DNA of 64,000 nucleotides from Granulicella tundricola MP5ACTX9. GTDB taxonomy: Bacteria; Acidobacteriota; Terriglobia; Terriglobales; Acidobacteriaceae. The notes beneath the pieces are model-generated. The model saw only the letters and a program-made list of their open reading frames with translations. It was not told where the DNA came from and did not search any database. The stretch covers positions 51,494 to 115,493 of the forward strand of contig NC_015059.1 of NCBI RefSeq assembly GCF_000178975.2, read 5' to 3'. Shown here one piece after another: positions 36,785 to 47,051 of this stretch (the stretch's first letter is position 1; every line of letters begins with the position of its first letter). The position numbers and the translations under genes were made by a program.

Positions 36785-38119
36785 GTGCCGGAGCCCATGG
36801 TATCTCAAGGTAATGGAACAAACGCAATTGCTAATACGTTGGTCAGCAGAATCCTGCAGCAAGGATTGAATGCAGCGACAGGCATTGTTACAGCTCGCGC
36901 TTTGATGCCGAGCGGACGAGGGCAATTGGCTGCCATGATTCTCTGGTCCTTGTTCCTGGCAGGGCTTACGACTTTTGGATTACCGACTGCGCTGATCTAC
37001 TTTATCTGCCGCCATCCAGAATTTAAAGAAGACCTTATTAGCTCGGGCTTGGCGATGAGCGTGTGCGCAGGTGTAATAACGATGGTGGTGGGAACCTACT
37101 TTCTCCCATCATGGCTTCATCAATATCCATCTTGGGTGGTGATCAATGCACAATGGTTTCTTATCTTTACGCCAATATGCTCTATCACGCTCGCCGGCCG
37201 TTCCGTTCTAGAGGCAAATGGACTTTTTGGGAAATCAAACGCGCAGCAACTGATGGTTCCTGCACTAACCCTTGTCGGTTTGCTCTCAGCTTTAGCATTT
37301 CATCATCTGACTGTGAGTATTGCGGCTTTGGCTTACACATTGCCGACGATACCTGTCTTTTTCTTCATGTTGAAGCAACTCAGGCCGCTGCTGCCAAAAT
37401 ACTTGCACTTTCCCAGGCTGTGGGCCTGTCGTATGTTGCTCAGCTATGGAATTCGGTCATGGGGAATAGATCTCCTTGGCACATTGGGAAGCCAAGTTGA
37501 TCAGGTTCTTGTGATCCGCCTGCTCACACCTGCCGATATGGGACTTTATGCTGTCACTCTAAGCTTATCCCGCATTATGAGCGTTATCCAGTCTTCCGCT
37601 GTCACTGTCCTTTTTCCAAAAGCAACGGGGTTGTCGACGGAAGAGGTCATTGGACTCACAGGACGCGCAACCAGGATTAGCGCAGGCCTAACGTTGATGG
37701 GCAGCTTAGTAGTGGCGTTTGTCGGTCCGTGGCTCTTAAAGATCTTCTACGGAAGAAAATACATCCATAGTGTTGGTGCGTTTCGAGTGTTGTTGCTGGA
37801 AGTGACGATATCCGGCTGCGCCTTCTTACTGTCGCAAGCTTTCATGGCTTTGGGCCGACCTGGATTGGGAACTGTACTGCAAGCAATCGGACTAGCACTA
37901 AGTATTCCCCTAATGCTGTGGCTGATTCCGATGTGGGGGGTACTTGGGGCCGCAACCGCCCTCACTATTTCAACCGTGGCCAGAACTATCCTGGTATATT
38001 TCTCGTTTAGAATGTTTCTTAAGATACGGCCGCCGGATATCATTCCAAAGCGGGAAGATTTCATTCTACTGAAAGATCAGATGAGCCTTCGGTTCAAAGG
38101 ACGGAGCTCCGCCGCATGA
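36785..38119 (+). CDS. Polysaccharide flippase (Wzx/MOP superfamily)
   Basis: A 444-residue multi-pass protein with about 12 helices. It begins NTLVSRILQQGLNAATGIVT and contains LGSQVDQVLVIRLLTPADMG, typical of repeat-unit flippases. It would move lipid-linked repeat units across the inner membrane. It overlaps the polymerase gene by 4 bp (ATGA), which indicates translational coupling of Wzx and Wzy. Start uncertain: GTG 36785 or ATG 36797, with the frame open further upstream. It is distinct from the WzxC-like flippase at 24.8 kb. Confidence 0.88.
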   Translation: MPEPMVSQGNGTNAIANTLVSRILQQGLNAATGIVTARALMPSGRGQLAAMILWSLFLAGLTTFGLPTALIYFICRHPEFKEDLISSGLAMSVCAGVITMVVGTYFLPSWLHQYPSWVVINAQWFLIFTPICSITLAGRSVLEANGLFGKSNAQQLMVPALTLVGLLSALAFHHLTVSIAALAYTLPTIPVFFFMLKQLRPLLPKYLHFPRLWACRMLLSYGIRSWGIDLLGTLGSQVDQVLVIRLLTPADMGLYAVTLSLSRIMSVIQSSAVTVLFPKATGLSTEEVIGLTGRATRISAGLTLMGSLVVAFVGPWLLKIFYGRKYIHSVGAFRVLLLEVTISGCAFLLSQAFMALGRPGLGTVLQAIGLALSIPLMLWLIPMWGVLGAATALTISTVARTILVYFSFRMFLKIRPPDIIPKREDFILLKDQMSLRFKGRSSAA

Positions 38120-39543
38120 TTGCACGTTGTCTCGCCCGCATCAGTCCTTCCCATCAGAAGATGTGGCTCTTGGCCGCAGTTGCTTGTTTGTCTTTTGTCT
38201 CACCAATCGCAAGGGTGCTTGTATATGTTTTGCCCCTCTTGTCACTCATCCTAGCGGTATATTTTGTCCGAAAGGACAAGACGGCGTACATAGAGCTAGT
38301 GTGTTGGCTCTATATGTTGACACCCTTGGTGCGGCGTTACATCGACTACAAGACAGGCAGTACAGAGACCACAATCATGGTGGCACCCTATGTCGCCGTC
38401 GGTGCATGTCTATGGGTATTAGTGCCGCAGTGGACGAAAATATTTCAGTCACGGTATGCTGCGCTTCTCTGCGTGTTGGCAGCAGTTATATATGCCTCAG
38501 CGACAACAGCTTTTCAAATGCTCTTAGGTGGCTTAGCGTCAGGAATTGCCGCCTGGCTAATGAACCTTTTGTTTGCGTTTTACTTGGTAATAGAACGCAA
38601 ACACATCCGAACGATGTACGCCGGCTTTGAACGAGTCATGGTGTACGGCACGCTTGTCGTGGGCGCTTATGGGATTCTGCAATACTTCATCTTCCCTGAT
38701 TGGGATCGAGTATGGTTGGAGCTAGCCGAACTCGTGTCATTCGGCGCTGCACGTCCCATGGAAGTTCGGGTGTTCAGTACGATGAACGCACCTCAGGTTG
38801 TAGCGGCCTATCTGGTTGTCGGGATTTTTATCTCATATGGGTCTAAATACAAAATCAGATATCTTTCCCTGTGTGCCGGCTTGGCCTCGCTCCTCCTCTC
38901 AATGAGTCGTTCTTCTTGGGTGGCGTTTCTTGCGGGTGCGTTGTTCCTTGCATTCCGTCTTCCTACGCGAGAGCGTAAGAAGATCGTGGTCATTGGGGCC
39001 ATCTGTCTGGGAACCATCTTGATCGGTCTGCAAGTTCCAGCCCTGAACGAAACTCTCACCGGCAGATTTAACAGCCTGACAGACACGAACGACAATAGCG
39101 CCTACGATCGAACTAAAACCTACTCTGCAGTATTCCATTCGATTGCCACCTCTCCATTTGGGTTGGGGTTAGGCGTAGAAGGAGACGAAAAGGGAAAAGA
39201 AAGCACTTCGGACGCGGAGCACGACAGTTCCGTCGTCAATCTATTGCTGTGCTTTGGTGTTATTGGGTCGATAGTCTTCTGCATCGGCCTATTTAGCGCG
39301 AGCTATCGCATTGTTCTTGCTCCAAAATGCGAGCTTGTGATACCTCTGACCCCTATCCAAACTTCGCTCTTTGCACTAATTGCAGAGGCTGCGTTGAACA
39401 ATATCTTAACCGGCCCTATTGCTTTTTTGACTTGGTGCGTAATCGGACTAGGCTACGCTACAATGGAAGCCCGCATAGATGTTCGGAGGCGCTCTGTGCC
39501 CGAAACTCTGCTCCATCAGGGTGAGCCGGAAGTTGCGTTCTGA
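38116..39543 (+). CDS. O-antigen polymerase/ligase-like protein (Wzy)
   Basis: A 475-residue membrane protein with about 11-12 helices. LLSMSRSSWVAFLAGALFLAF matches the Wzy_C/O-antigen ligase signature. The large loop after it (about residues 310-370) contains YDRTKTYSAV and PFGLGLG, as expected for the periplasmic catalytic loop. In a Wzx/Wzy pathway it would polymerise repeat units in the periplasm. It overlaps the flippase by 4 bp and the following GT4 gene by 1 bp. No other polymerase candidate is seen in the window. Confidence 0.85.
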   Translation: MIARCLARISPSHQKMWLLAAVACLSFVSPIARVLVYVLPLLSLILAVYFVRKDKTAYIELVCWLYMLTPLVRRYIDYKTGSTETTIMVAPYVAVGACLWVLVPQWTKIFQSRYAALLCVLAAVIYASATTAFQMLLGGLASGIAAWLMNLLFAFYLVIERKHIRTMYAGFERVMVYGTLVVGAYGILQYFIFPDWDRVWLELAELVSFGAARPMEVRVFSTMNAPQVVAAYLVVGIFISYGSKYKIRYLSLCAGLASLLLSMSRSSWVAFLAGALFLAFRLPTRERKKIVVIGAICLGTILIGLQVPALNETLTGRFNSLTDTNDNSAYDRTKTYSAVFHSIATSPFGLGLGVEGDEKGKESTSDAEHDSSVVNLLLCFGVIGSIVFCIGLFSASYRIVLAPKCELVIPLTPIQTSLFALIAEAALNNILTGPIAFLTWCVIGLGYATMEARIDVRRRSVPETLLHQGEPEVAF

Positions 39544-40610
39544 TGCGAATTTTCCATATTCTGAACTCTCTTACCAATAAGGGAAATGGCATCGTGAATG
39601 TTACCGTCGACCTGGCGGCAGAGCAGGCCAGAAATGGCCATACAGTTGTAATAGTCGCGGGGCATGGTGAATACGCAGCGCTTCTTCCCAAACTAGGTAT
39701 TGAGTATTTCTTTCTTGATCAGCGCGTGAGTGCTGTGAACCTTGTTAAAGCAAGCGTATTGCTCTTTCGGAAAATCAAGGCATTCCGCCCGGATATCATC
39801 CATGCACATATGCGGACAAGCTTACTTTTAGCCTGGCTGTGCACTCGTTTTCCGCGGTACCCGTTAGTCGCCCATTTGCATAACGTTCATGATCCTGAAT
39901 CAGCGCTGATGAGAGTTGCAGATCGAGTCATAGCAGTCAGCCAGTCTGTAAGCGAAACGATGGCGCGAACAATCCCGAAATGGAAGCTGCGTGTCGTACT
40001 TAATGGTCCGCTCCAAAGTGCCAGAACGGCGCCGTTTACATCCATTCCACCACGAATGCTTATACGTCCAGCGATCACCACGGTTGCGGGTCTAAATCAT
40101 CGTAAGGGAATTGCTGACCTCCTAGAGGCATTCGATCTGGTCCTCTTACGTGTCCCGAATGCGCAACTCTACCTTGTAGGTGATGGCCCAGAAAGGGTGT
40201 TGTTCGAGGCTCAAGCGAAACTTTCGCCGCACTGTGACCAAATACACTTCGAGGGCTGGCAGGCAGAGCCTCAGGGCTATCTCATGATGACCGATGTTTT
40301 TGTTCTCGCCTCAAGGCGGGATTCGCTAGGTTTGGTTTTGTTAGAAGCTAGAGAGGCGGGATGTGCGATTGTTGCAACGCATGTTGATGGCATTCCGGAA
40401 GCTCTTGATGGCGGAACAGCCGGGATTCTCGTTCCCGCAAAGAACCCGTCCTACCTTGCTGATACGATTAGCAACCTTCTTCTTGATCCTGCTCTGAAGC
40501 AAACATGGCAGAAGAACGCACAGAAGGGTATTGAGAATTTTACATGTGCTCGCATGACGGTGAAAGTTCAAGAGATCTATGATGAGCTAATCGAGTCGTT
40601 GCATCGATAG
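39543..40610 (+). CDS. GT4-family glycosyltransferase
   Basis: A 355-residue GT-B enzyme. It begins MRIFHILNSLTNKGNGIVNV and contains PDIIHAHMRTSLL. The donor region has TTVAGLNHRKGIADLLEAF and VFVLASRRDSLGLVLLEAREAG. The position of the first Glu of the EX7E motif is Asp here (DSLGLVLLE), a conservative change. The start codon overlaps the wzy stop (TGATG), so it is the third gene of the wzx-wzy operon. Confidence 0.88.
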   Translation: MRIFHILNSLTNKGNGIVNVTVDLAAEQARNGHTVVIVAGHGEYAALLPKLGIEYFFLDQRVSAVNLVKASVLLFRKIKAFRPDIIHAHMRTSLLLAWLCTRFPRYPLVAHLHNVHDPESALMRVADRVIAVSQSVSETMARTIPKWKLRVVLNGPLQSARTAPFTSIPPRMLIRPAITTVAGLNHRKGIADLLEAFDLVLLRVPNAQLYLVGDGPERVLFEAQAKLSPHCDQIHFEGWQAEPQGYLMMTDVFVLASRRDSLGLVLLEAREAGCAIVATHVDGIPEALDGGTAGILVPAKNPSYLADTISNLLLDPALKQTWQKNAQKGIENFTCARMTVKVQEIYDELIESLHR

Positions 40611-40873
40611 CGTAGGTTGCGTTCCGAGATTGAGAAGGACACGATGTCGCTCACCGAAGGGGGAGATATCCCAACATATGATAGGGCGACCGAGAATGTA
40701 GTTGGATATCTGCGCCTGCTCTTGGGCTAACCTGTTAAGGTGCTGATGAGAATTGTAAAGCCAGACTTTAATTAGTTATATATTGAAAGCTTACTCACCA
40801 TCGGCTAGCATTCTGGTGTAGTATCCGTCTGGATAACTCACATAACTCAAACTAACTCGCGAGCTCTCGTGCC

Positions 40874-42169
40874 TTATGAACACGGGTGAGGATGTTCTGT
40901 TGGGGATATGCTAGATGGCAATAACGTGAAAAAAACCAGGTAAATAGCAAAGAACAGGGGTAGATATTGAGCAAACAGAAACGAGTCCAATTTGTGAATG
41001 TGTTTGATAGCAAGACTCCCGCCTAAGGCAGCGGTGCTCGCTGTGAGGAGCAAGAGTTGCACAATTGAAGTCTTCTGTACGAAAGAATGATTCCACTGTA
41101 AAGCAATCAAGATATAGCCTATGGCAAACGCGTCGACCCATGAGACAGGTGAAACACATAGCGACAAGAGAGCAAAAGCAGCGAGGATTATGGGCTTGCT
41201 CGATGTTGATAGATTCTTTTGACGAAGGACTGTCAAGAAAACAGCTATCGCAACAAGCAGGCCAGATAAAATATGTCCCGTCCAGGCGATCGAGGTTGGA
41301 GCGAGCTTACCTAGGTGTGGATGCCTGCCAGACGAGATAACCTGCAGTACTGATAAGACTGTCTGGTTTTGCCGATCTCCGATACCTGAGGACATTGGTG
41401 GCACGACATGCTGAGCGTAAAACATCACCACATGCGGTGAGTTTATAAAAACCATGGCTCCTAGCCCAATCGCTAGAGTCAAACCAAAAGATCTAAGCCA
41501 ACGCCAATCACGCCAAATAAGTAGAGGAACAACGGCCAGCAGTGGAGTTAATTTTAGAAGTGAAGCTATCCCGAGTAGGACTGCTGAGGTCTTCGTCCAT
41601 CCCTTTGCGTAGGCCAGGATCCCTGTCGCCCAAAGAAATAGCAACAGTAACGTGATTTGTCCGTAGTGAAGGGCCTGCCATATAGGGCTGAAGCACAGAA
41701 GGCCTGAGAAAACTATCAATGATGGTAAGGTCCACCATGTCTTTCTGAGCAGAGCTGCGATAGATAACGAGGCCAATATGAGAAAACCTATATTGAGCGA
41801 ACGCCACAGCAAAAGTGCGTCTGGGAGCTTCAATCGGGCAACCGGCTGAAGAAGGTCTGCTAAAAGGGGCGGGTACAGATAAAGCTTGATTTGCTGAATC
41901 CCTTGCTGACGCGCTACATGAGCCATAGTGCCAGAAGGATCTGCATCTCGAAGTTGAGGGTTCAAGCCATTTCCTGATTCATCGTAAAGATGTGCATCGA
42001 GATGTTGTGCGATTTCACTAGATGCTGTGAAGTAGACCTCGAAATCGTACTGTTGTGTAGGCGATAGATATCCCTTGATTAGCCACAGATCTCCCAGAGA
42101 TGCAGCAGCACAGATGGAAAGGGTAACCAATAATGCAAGATGGGTTCGGTAAAGCCTCAAACACGTCAT
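40874..42169 (-). CDS. GT87-like membrane mannosyltransferase
   Basis: A 431-residue protein with about ten helices. Its first periplasmic loop has QYDFEVYFTAS, resembling the conserved acidic motif of GT-C/GT87 enzymes, followed by LYLYPPLLADLLQP. GT87 enzymes use polyprenyl-phosphate sugars outside the membrane. It may decorate the polymer after flipping. It stands alone, with a hairpin-bounded spacer upstream. Confidence 0.78.
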   Translation of the reverse strand: MTCLRLYRTHLALLVTLSICAAASLGDLWLIKGYLSPTQQYDFEVYFTASSEIAQHLDAHLYDESGNGLNPQLRDADPSGTMAHVARQQGIQQIKLYLYPPLLADLLQPVARLKLPDALLLWRSLNIGFLILASLSIAALLRKTWWTLPSLIVFSGLLCFSPIWQALHYGQITLLLLFLWATGILAYAKGWTKTSAVLLGIASLLKLTPLLAVVPLLIWRDWRWLRSFGLTLAIGLGAMVFINSPHVVMFYAQHVVPPMSSGIGDRQNQTVLSVLQVISSGRHPHLGKLAPTSIAWTGHILSGLLVAIAVFLTVLRQKNLSTSSKPIILAAFALLSLCVSPVSWVDAFAIGYILIALQWNHSFVQKTSIVQLLLLTASTAALGGSLAIKHIHKLDSFLFAQYLPLFFAIYLVFFTLLPSSISPTEHPHPCS

Positions 42170-42326
42170 GAATGTGCCTCGGCAAAGTGCCTAACGTTAG
42201 AGAGTATGCAGTCATGGACTAATGACTTCCTGGGCAGAATGACTGACCTGCCTGCTAAAGACTGTCGCTGACGGAGCGTCTCTTCAAGTGTAGGGCATAC
42301 AGTGCCGACCCGCGGGATCACCCGAA

Positions 42327-42360
42327 AAAGGTGGATATGGCATAAGCCATATCCACCTTT
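42327..42360 (-). terminator. Intrinsic terminator of the double-lectin glycosidase
   Basis: Perfect 15-bp arms (AAAGGTGGATATGGC, 42327-42341, and its complement 42346-42360) with a 4-base loop. On the minus strand the hairpin is followed by a T-run ending the stem (CCTTTTTC). It lies 27 bp past the stop codon of the 42.4-kb gene. Confidence 0.9.
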
Positions 42361-42386
42361 AGTATTACCGAACGATCACACGGACG

Positions 42387-44924
42387 TTATTGAGGGGTAA
42401 TCTGAATGACGGTGAGCTGATCGTTGATCGTGAGGGGTACAGTCGTCCTGGAACCGGAAATCCCGACACCGTGGGTGTTGCCACTGCTATCGAACTGAGT
42501 AACGTTATTTACAGCAGCAGCTCCGTTCAACGTAAGAGTTATTGTCTGCGGATTCACGGGGGTGTTTACATCATTCACTTCGTCGTAGCTGCTTTGCTCT
42601 AACCAAGCTATGAGAATAAACGTTCCATCCTGCTTCTGGAGAAGGGTGTGGTTGAGTGTAGAGTCCCCACCAGAAAACGTGTAATTGAGTTTTCCTGGGG
42701 TAAAAGAGGTGCCGGGGTCAGTCACGATTGAGAGCATATTCTTTATGGCTGTGAAGGCTGGACGCTCGGACAAATCGTATCTCAATAATCCGAAAAAAGG
42801 CGACGCTGCTTCGTCAATCAGTTCATGTACAAAGGTCCGTTTTACGCCGTGATTGAATGCAAGAAGATAAGTTCTAGGAATATAGGAGGCGCCTACTTCC
42901 TCAGAGATCTGGTATGGATATGGGGTAGGAACAGCGTAGTACCCCGTTTCCGTGATGATGTCCGGAACGTTTGGTGCGTCAACGTTGCCTTGATCCATCC
43001 ACCAAGCTAAGCTGCCGTACCTATTTCCTTGAGCATCTCCATCGCCCCATCCATTACTTCCGGGATTCCGACCTCCGAAATAGACATGCAGGTTGTTGTA
43101 CGTCATGTGCGACGCCAAATTTCCTGCCGCGGCGTATGCTTGAGAGGTGGTGAAGGACGGTCCGAGGACTGGAATACCGAGAGATTTACCAGCTGCAAAG
43201 ACAGTTGGGAGAAAAGATACGACGTTGGCGATGCCAAGGAGGCCGGGGCCACCACAAGCGGGATCAACGTCGCATTCGTTCGACGCCTCCAGCATTTCCA
43301 TATCTTGAAGGTTAGCTGAGGCCTCCCTTATTTGAGCTACCGTAGTAGCGAAGTTGAGTGGTACTACATAGGTGGTAGTGATCCCCAAAGCAGCCAGGCT
43401 TTGATGATTGAGAACAATTGAGGAGGATGAGGGCCAGTCGTAATATCCGTCCCGCAAATGATGAACCCCCAAAGACTTGATTTCTTGGAGGACAGCCGGC
43501 CACTGCGTCCCGAAGGCCGTGTTCAGATAGCTAATATGTGTTTCCACTCCAACAGAGTCAAAGAAGACCTGCGATTGCGATGCCTGCTCACCGACTGCCG
43601 AGGGGCTCACAGTGACCTGGACCTGGGGTGAGGTGGATGCACTATATGCTGCATTGGCCACATACTGTGCCGTCAACGAGTGGGTTCCATTTGCTAAGGC
43701 AGTGGTAGCGAAGCTGGCGGTACCCCCATTGAGAGTGACAGTTGCAAGCGAGGTCGCTCCATCGAAGAAAGTGACATTTCCTGCCGTAGATGGATTTGAC
43801 ATGCTTGCAGTCATTCCGACCGTCTGGCCCGGAACGGTGCTATTGGGTGACGCAGTCAAACTCGTAGCCGTTGCAACTACACCGACGGCGTTCGAAAGTG
43901 CCGCAAGGGTCCAGAGCTGATTGCTATTGGATCCCTCTCCGCATGACCACTGCTGAAGAACTGTCCCATTCGCTGAGTTTCCATTCGGCAGGTCAAGGCA
44001 CTTTTGACTATTGAGAGAGACTAGTTCAAAGGCGTTGCCGTATGGGTATAGTTGCCAAATCTGATTTAGCTTCGTTGCTCCCCCACACTGCCATTGATTC
44101 AGGTGCGCTCCGTTAGCAAGCGACACACCTATGACATCTAGGCACGCTCCGCTGCTGCTCGAAACAACCTCGTAGCCACCGCCCGCGTTACCGCTGACGG
44201 GAACCAAGGTCCACGATTGTGCATTCGTTCCATTACAGGAATAAGACTGGACGGCCGCCCCATTAGCGCTGCTTGCGGCATTTAGGTCCATACATGCAGA
44301 GGGATTAGAGACTGGCGAAATTCTGTAAGGGCCAACGGAAAGGTTCAACTGAGCTGTACCCTCTGGAGAGAAGGGATGAAAATTCCACAGTTGATTTGTA
44401 TTAGAGCCCTGCCCGCATGACCATTGCTGGAGCTGGGTTCCATTGCCTGAATTGCCACCCGATAAATCAAGGCATTTGCCACTATTGAGGGAGACCAGTT
44501 CATAAGCGCTTCCGAAGGGGAAAAGCTGCCAAATCTGATTCGCTTGATTTCCACCTATGCATTGCCACTCCTGCACCAACGCGCCGTTGGTTGTCGAGGC
44601 GTTGGAAACGTCCAGACAGGCCCCGCTGCTCACCGAGACTACCTGATAACCGTTTCCGGCACTTCCACTGATGGGCACTAAGGACCAGGATTGTGCATTA
44701 GTGCCATTACAAGAGTAAGCCTGAATTGCAGTTCCATTGACACTGCTTGCCGATCTGAGGTCCATACATGCAGAAGTAGTGGAATTTGGCGAAAGGGTGT
44801 AAGGACCTGCCTGCACGTTAAGCTCGGGAGAGCCTTCCGATTGACCAAGTAGTGGGGCGGCCAATAATGTAGCGAAGATCATTAAGCCAAGCATTTCAAA
44901 CGACCGCGCACGAACACAATTCAA
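42387..44924 (-). CDS. Secreted glycoside hydrolase with two ricin-lectin domains and an Ig-like domain
   Basis: TTG 44924 has GAGGAG exactly 7 bases upstream and is the best start, giving 845 residues; the frame opens at 44939. After a signal peptide come two ricin B/CBM13 domains (about 37-183 and 195-341), themselves similar to each other. A bacterial Ig-like domain (about 348-441) with GNVTFFDGATSLATVTLNGG follows. The clan GH-A-like catalytic region (about 450-735) has NECD with probable acid/base Glu550 and IITETGY with probable nucleophile Glu659. A C-terminal beta domain ends it. The lectin modules probably anchor it to the exopolysaccharide. It diverges from its paralogue at 45.2 kb. 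Confidence 0.82.
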   Translation of the reverse strand: MNCVRARSFEMLGLMIFATLLAAPLLGQSEGSPELNVQAGPYTLSPNSTTSACMDLRSASSVNGTAIQAYSCNGTNAQSWSLVPISGSAGNGYQVVSVSSGACLDVSNASTTNGALVQEWQCIGGNQANQIWQLFPFGSAYELVSLNSGKCLDLSGGNSGNGTQLQQWSCGQGSNTNQLWNFHPFSPEGTAQLNLSVGPYRISPVSNPSACMDLNAASSANGAAVQSYSCNGTNAQSWTLVPVSGNAGGGYEVVSSSSGACLDVIGVSLANGAHLNQWQCGGATKLNQIWQLYPYGNAFELVSLNSQKCLDLPNGNSANGTVLQQWSCGEGSNSNQLWTLAALSNAVGVVATATSLTASPNSTVPGQTVGMTASMSNPSTAGNVTFFDGATSLATVTLNGGTASFATTALANGTHSLTAQYVANAAYSASTSPQVQVTVSPSAVGEQASQSQVFFDSVGVETHISYLNTAFGTQWPAVLQEIKSLGVHHLRDGYYDWPSSSSIVLNHQSLAALGITTTYVVPLNFATTVAQIREASANLQDMEMLEASNECDVDPACGGPGLLGIANVVSFLPTVFAAGKSLGIPVLGPSFTTSQAYAAAGNLASHMTYNNLHVYFGGRNPGSNGWGDGDAQGNRYGSLAWWMDQGNVDAPNVPDIITETGYYAVPTPYPYQISEEVGASYIPRTYLLAFNHGVKRTFVHELIDEAASPFFGLLRYDLSERPAFTAIKNMLSIVTDPGTSFTPGKLNYTFSGGDSTLNHTLLQKQDGTFILIAWLEQSSYDEVNDVNTPVNPQTITLTLNGAAAVNNVTQFDSSGNTHGVGISGSRTTVPLTINDQLTVIQITPQ

Positions 44925-44959
44925 GAGAGTACTCCTCAAAGTTAGTAATCTTATCTGCA

Positions 44960-45044
44960 GTAATTCCCGCCCCTAGCGGGCGGGTTACCACGGTAATACA
45001 ACCACGCACACTTAGGGCACGTAGTCGCCCGGTTACGAACCAAT
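44960..45044. promoter_or_regulatory. Divergent control region with hairpin and palindrome
   Basis: Between the two divergent glycosidase genes lie a GC-rich imperfect hairpin (44960-44988; CCCGC-CCCTA-GCGGG core) and a palindrome GGTTACGAACC (45031-45041) followed by AAT. The palindrome partly matches the leader motif of the other glycosidase copies. It may be an operator serving both genes. Confidence 0.45.
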
Positions 45045-45217
45045 ACAGGAGCCCTACAAACAATAAATATGTTATTACCTGATTTTTCCTGATACTACCA
45101 TAAAGGTTGTATGCAAACAGAAAAGTCTTTGTAGCACTTTTGTGAGCAGGCATCATGAAGCACCATTACTGTCGACTTCACCCATATAAAGCAATTACCA
45201 TAGGAGGGAGGCAAAAT

Positions 45218-46606
45218 ATGAGCTGGAAGATGGGAAAAATTATCCACCAAACAAGTAATTTTTTCGTAGTGATGCTTCTGGTTCTAATCACTCAGCATGG
45301 GAGTTTTGATAAAGTCATGGGAGCACAGGAACCCCTTCATGTGCACGCTATAACGGATGCAGTGAAGAATCGCGCAAACGCAACGCGAGCGTCCTTAGAA
45401 GCGGCGAGGCAATCAGACAGCTTCGTAGATGCTGTCGGAGTGGACACTCATCTGTCTTATGACAACACCCCATATTATCGAGAGTGGCCAAAGGTCTCGG
45501 CGCTGTTGCGCTCTTCGGGAATTCGTCACATCCGGGACGGATATCACGATTGGGAGCCGTCGTCGGCATTTGTCAAAGAACATCGAGAGCTAGCTTTGGC
45601 AGGCATTCATACGACCTACATTATTCCGAATGATCCGAAGACCACGTCGGACGATATTGTTCGTTTCAGTCATCTTGTCAAGGATCTAGAGGCTTTGGAA
45701 GCTCCCAACGAATGTGACGCGGGTCAGAATTGCGGAGGGGGGGGCAAGCGAGGAATTGAGAACGCAGTAAACTTTCAACCGTTGCTTCATCGGACGGGAG
45801 ACCTTCTCGATGTCCCAGTGCTTGGACCTTCGTTCACTTCGCAGGAGGCCTACGCAGGTGTTGGCAAGTTATCTCAGATGATGACGATGAATAACTTGCA
45901 CGTTTATTTTGGTGGCCGGAATCCTGGAAATCAGGGCTGGGGCGCTGGCGACCCGGAAGGCCACAACTACGGTAGCCTCGACTGGTGGATCGATCAAGCT
46001 CGCCTAGATGGTGATCACCTGCCCGTTACGATCACTGAGACGGGTTACTTGATGCCCGAAAAGCCTACGCCTTATACGCTCCCTCGGCCCTTGGGTGGAG
46101 CGTACATTATGCGAACGTTGCTGCTGGCCTTCAATCACCATGTCACCCGTACATTCTTGTATGAGCTGCTCGACGAGGTATCGTCACCGGATTACGGACT
46201 GCTCACTGCTGATCTTCAAGACAAGCCTGCATTTACCGCACTGCGATCGCTAATAAAACTGTTGAGCGACCCAGGGCCTCCCTTTGCACCAGATGCACTG
46301 CCCTATGAACTACGGGGTGGCGATAAAAACCTCGGGCACACCCTTTTGCAGAAAAGAGATGGCACGTTTTTCCTAATTGTGTGGAATGAGGAGAGTCAAT
46401 ATGATCCGGCGAAATGTGTGCTAACGGTCCTGCAGCCTAAAAAGATTACACTCCAACTTGGGCCAGGCTTTGTCGTGACGAGTATCTCAACATTTCCGGA
46501 CACAGGTGTTATGACGACCACAGCGACCGCGGTGTCTGGAGCGACCACATCCTTGTCAATCGACGGCAACCCGACCATCATCAAGATATCTTCTCATGTT
46601 CCCTAA
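45218..46606 (+). CDS. Secreted glycoside hydrolase (clan GH-A-like), no lectin domain
   Basis: ATG 45218 is preceded by a strong GGAGGGAGG, so the earlier in-frame ATG (45155) is unlikely. The product has 462 residues. A hydrophobic N-terminal segment (FFVVMLLVLITQHG) should export it. There is no ricin domain. The catalytic region has LEAPNECD with probable acid/base Glu165 and TITETGY with probable nucleophile Glu274. GRNPG and ELLDEVSSPDYGLL are shared with the other copies, and a C-terminal beta domain ends it. It is the simplest member of the family here. It probably acts on the same polymer in soluble form. Confidence 0.82.
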   Translation: MSWKMGKIIHQTSNFFVVMLLVLITQHGSFDKVMGAQEPLHVHAITDAVKNRANATRASLEAARQSDSFVDAVGVDTHLSYDNTPYYREWPKVSALLRSSGIRHIRDGYHDWEPSSAFVKEHRELALAGIHTTYIIPNDPKTTSDDIVRFSHLVKDLEALEAPNECDAGQNCGGGGKRGIENAVNFQPLLHRTGDLLDVPVLGPSFTSQEAYAGVGKLSQMMTMNNLHVYFGGRNPGNQGWGAGDPEGHNYGSLDWWIDQARLDGDHLPVTITETGYLMPEKPTPYTLPRPLGGAYIMRTLLLAFNHHVTRTFLYELLDEVSSPDYGLLTADLQDKPAFTALRSLIKLLSDPGPPFAPDALPYELRGGDKNLGHTLLQKRDGTFFLIVWNEESQYDPAKCVLTVLQPKKITLQLGPGFVVTSISTFPDTGVMTTTATAVSGATTSLSIDGNPTIIKISSHVP

Positions 46607-46643
46607 CGTCCCAATCTCACCCAGATTTGGTTGGAGATCCAAC

Positions 46644-47051
46644 ATGCACATCACATTTCTCTTCGAACGCCTCTTTGCCGGAATACTTGGAATGTCATTC
46701 CTATCTAGTCCGAGCCTCGGCTTTTCTCAATATGCCGCATCGACCGCACCCAAGTCAAACAAGCTATACATTATTTGCAGTTTGGTTGACGACCCACATA
46801 AGACTGTCTATTACAGCGGGGTATTTAGGGGAGTTGATCCCAGTCTCCACGCTTATGAAAAATCTTTCAGTACTCACCTCGAGATGAGCGCCACAAACTT
46901 AATAGGCACAGCGAAATGTTCAAGCTTCCAAGACGAGCTTGCTGCAAAGGCCAATATGGCAAACCTTCAGGAGAATTGGCGATGGATCTATAAAAACTCT
47001 ATAAATACAAACTGGATGTACACTCCATTGTCTAAATATAGCGAACAGTAA
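46644..47051 (+). CDS. Small secreted protein, unknown function
   Basis: ATG 46644 has GGAG 7 bases upstream. The 135-residue product starts with a hydrophobic signal segment (FERLFAGILGMSFLSS). The mature part contains two Cys (IICSLV and AKCSSF), a possible disulphide pair, and a Trp-rich end (ENWRWIYKN). It starts about 40 bp after the glycosidase gene and is probably co-transcribed with it. No family recognised. Confidence 0.6.
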   Translation: MHITFLFERLFAGILGMSFLSSPSLGFSQYAASTAPKSNKLYIICSLVDDPHKTVYYSGVFRGVDPSLHAYEKSFSTHLEMSATNLIGTAKCSSFQDELAAKANMANLQENWRWIYKNSINTNWMYTPLSKYSEQ

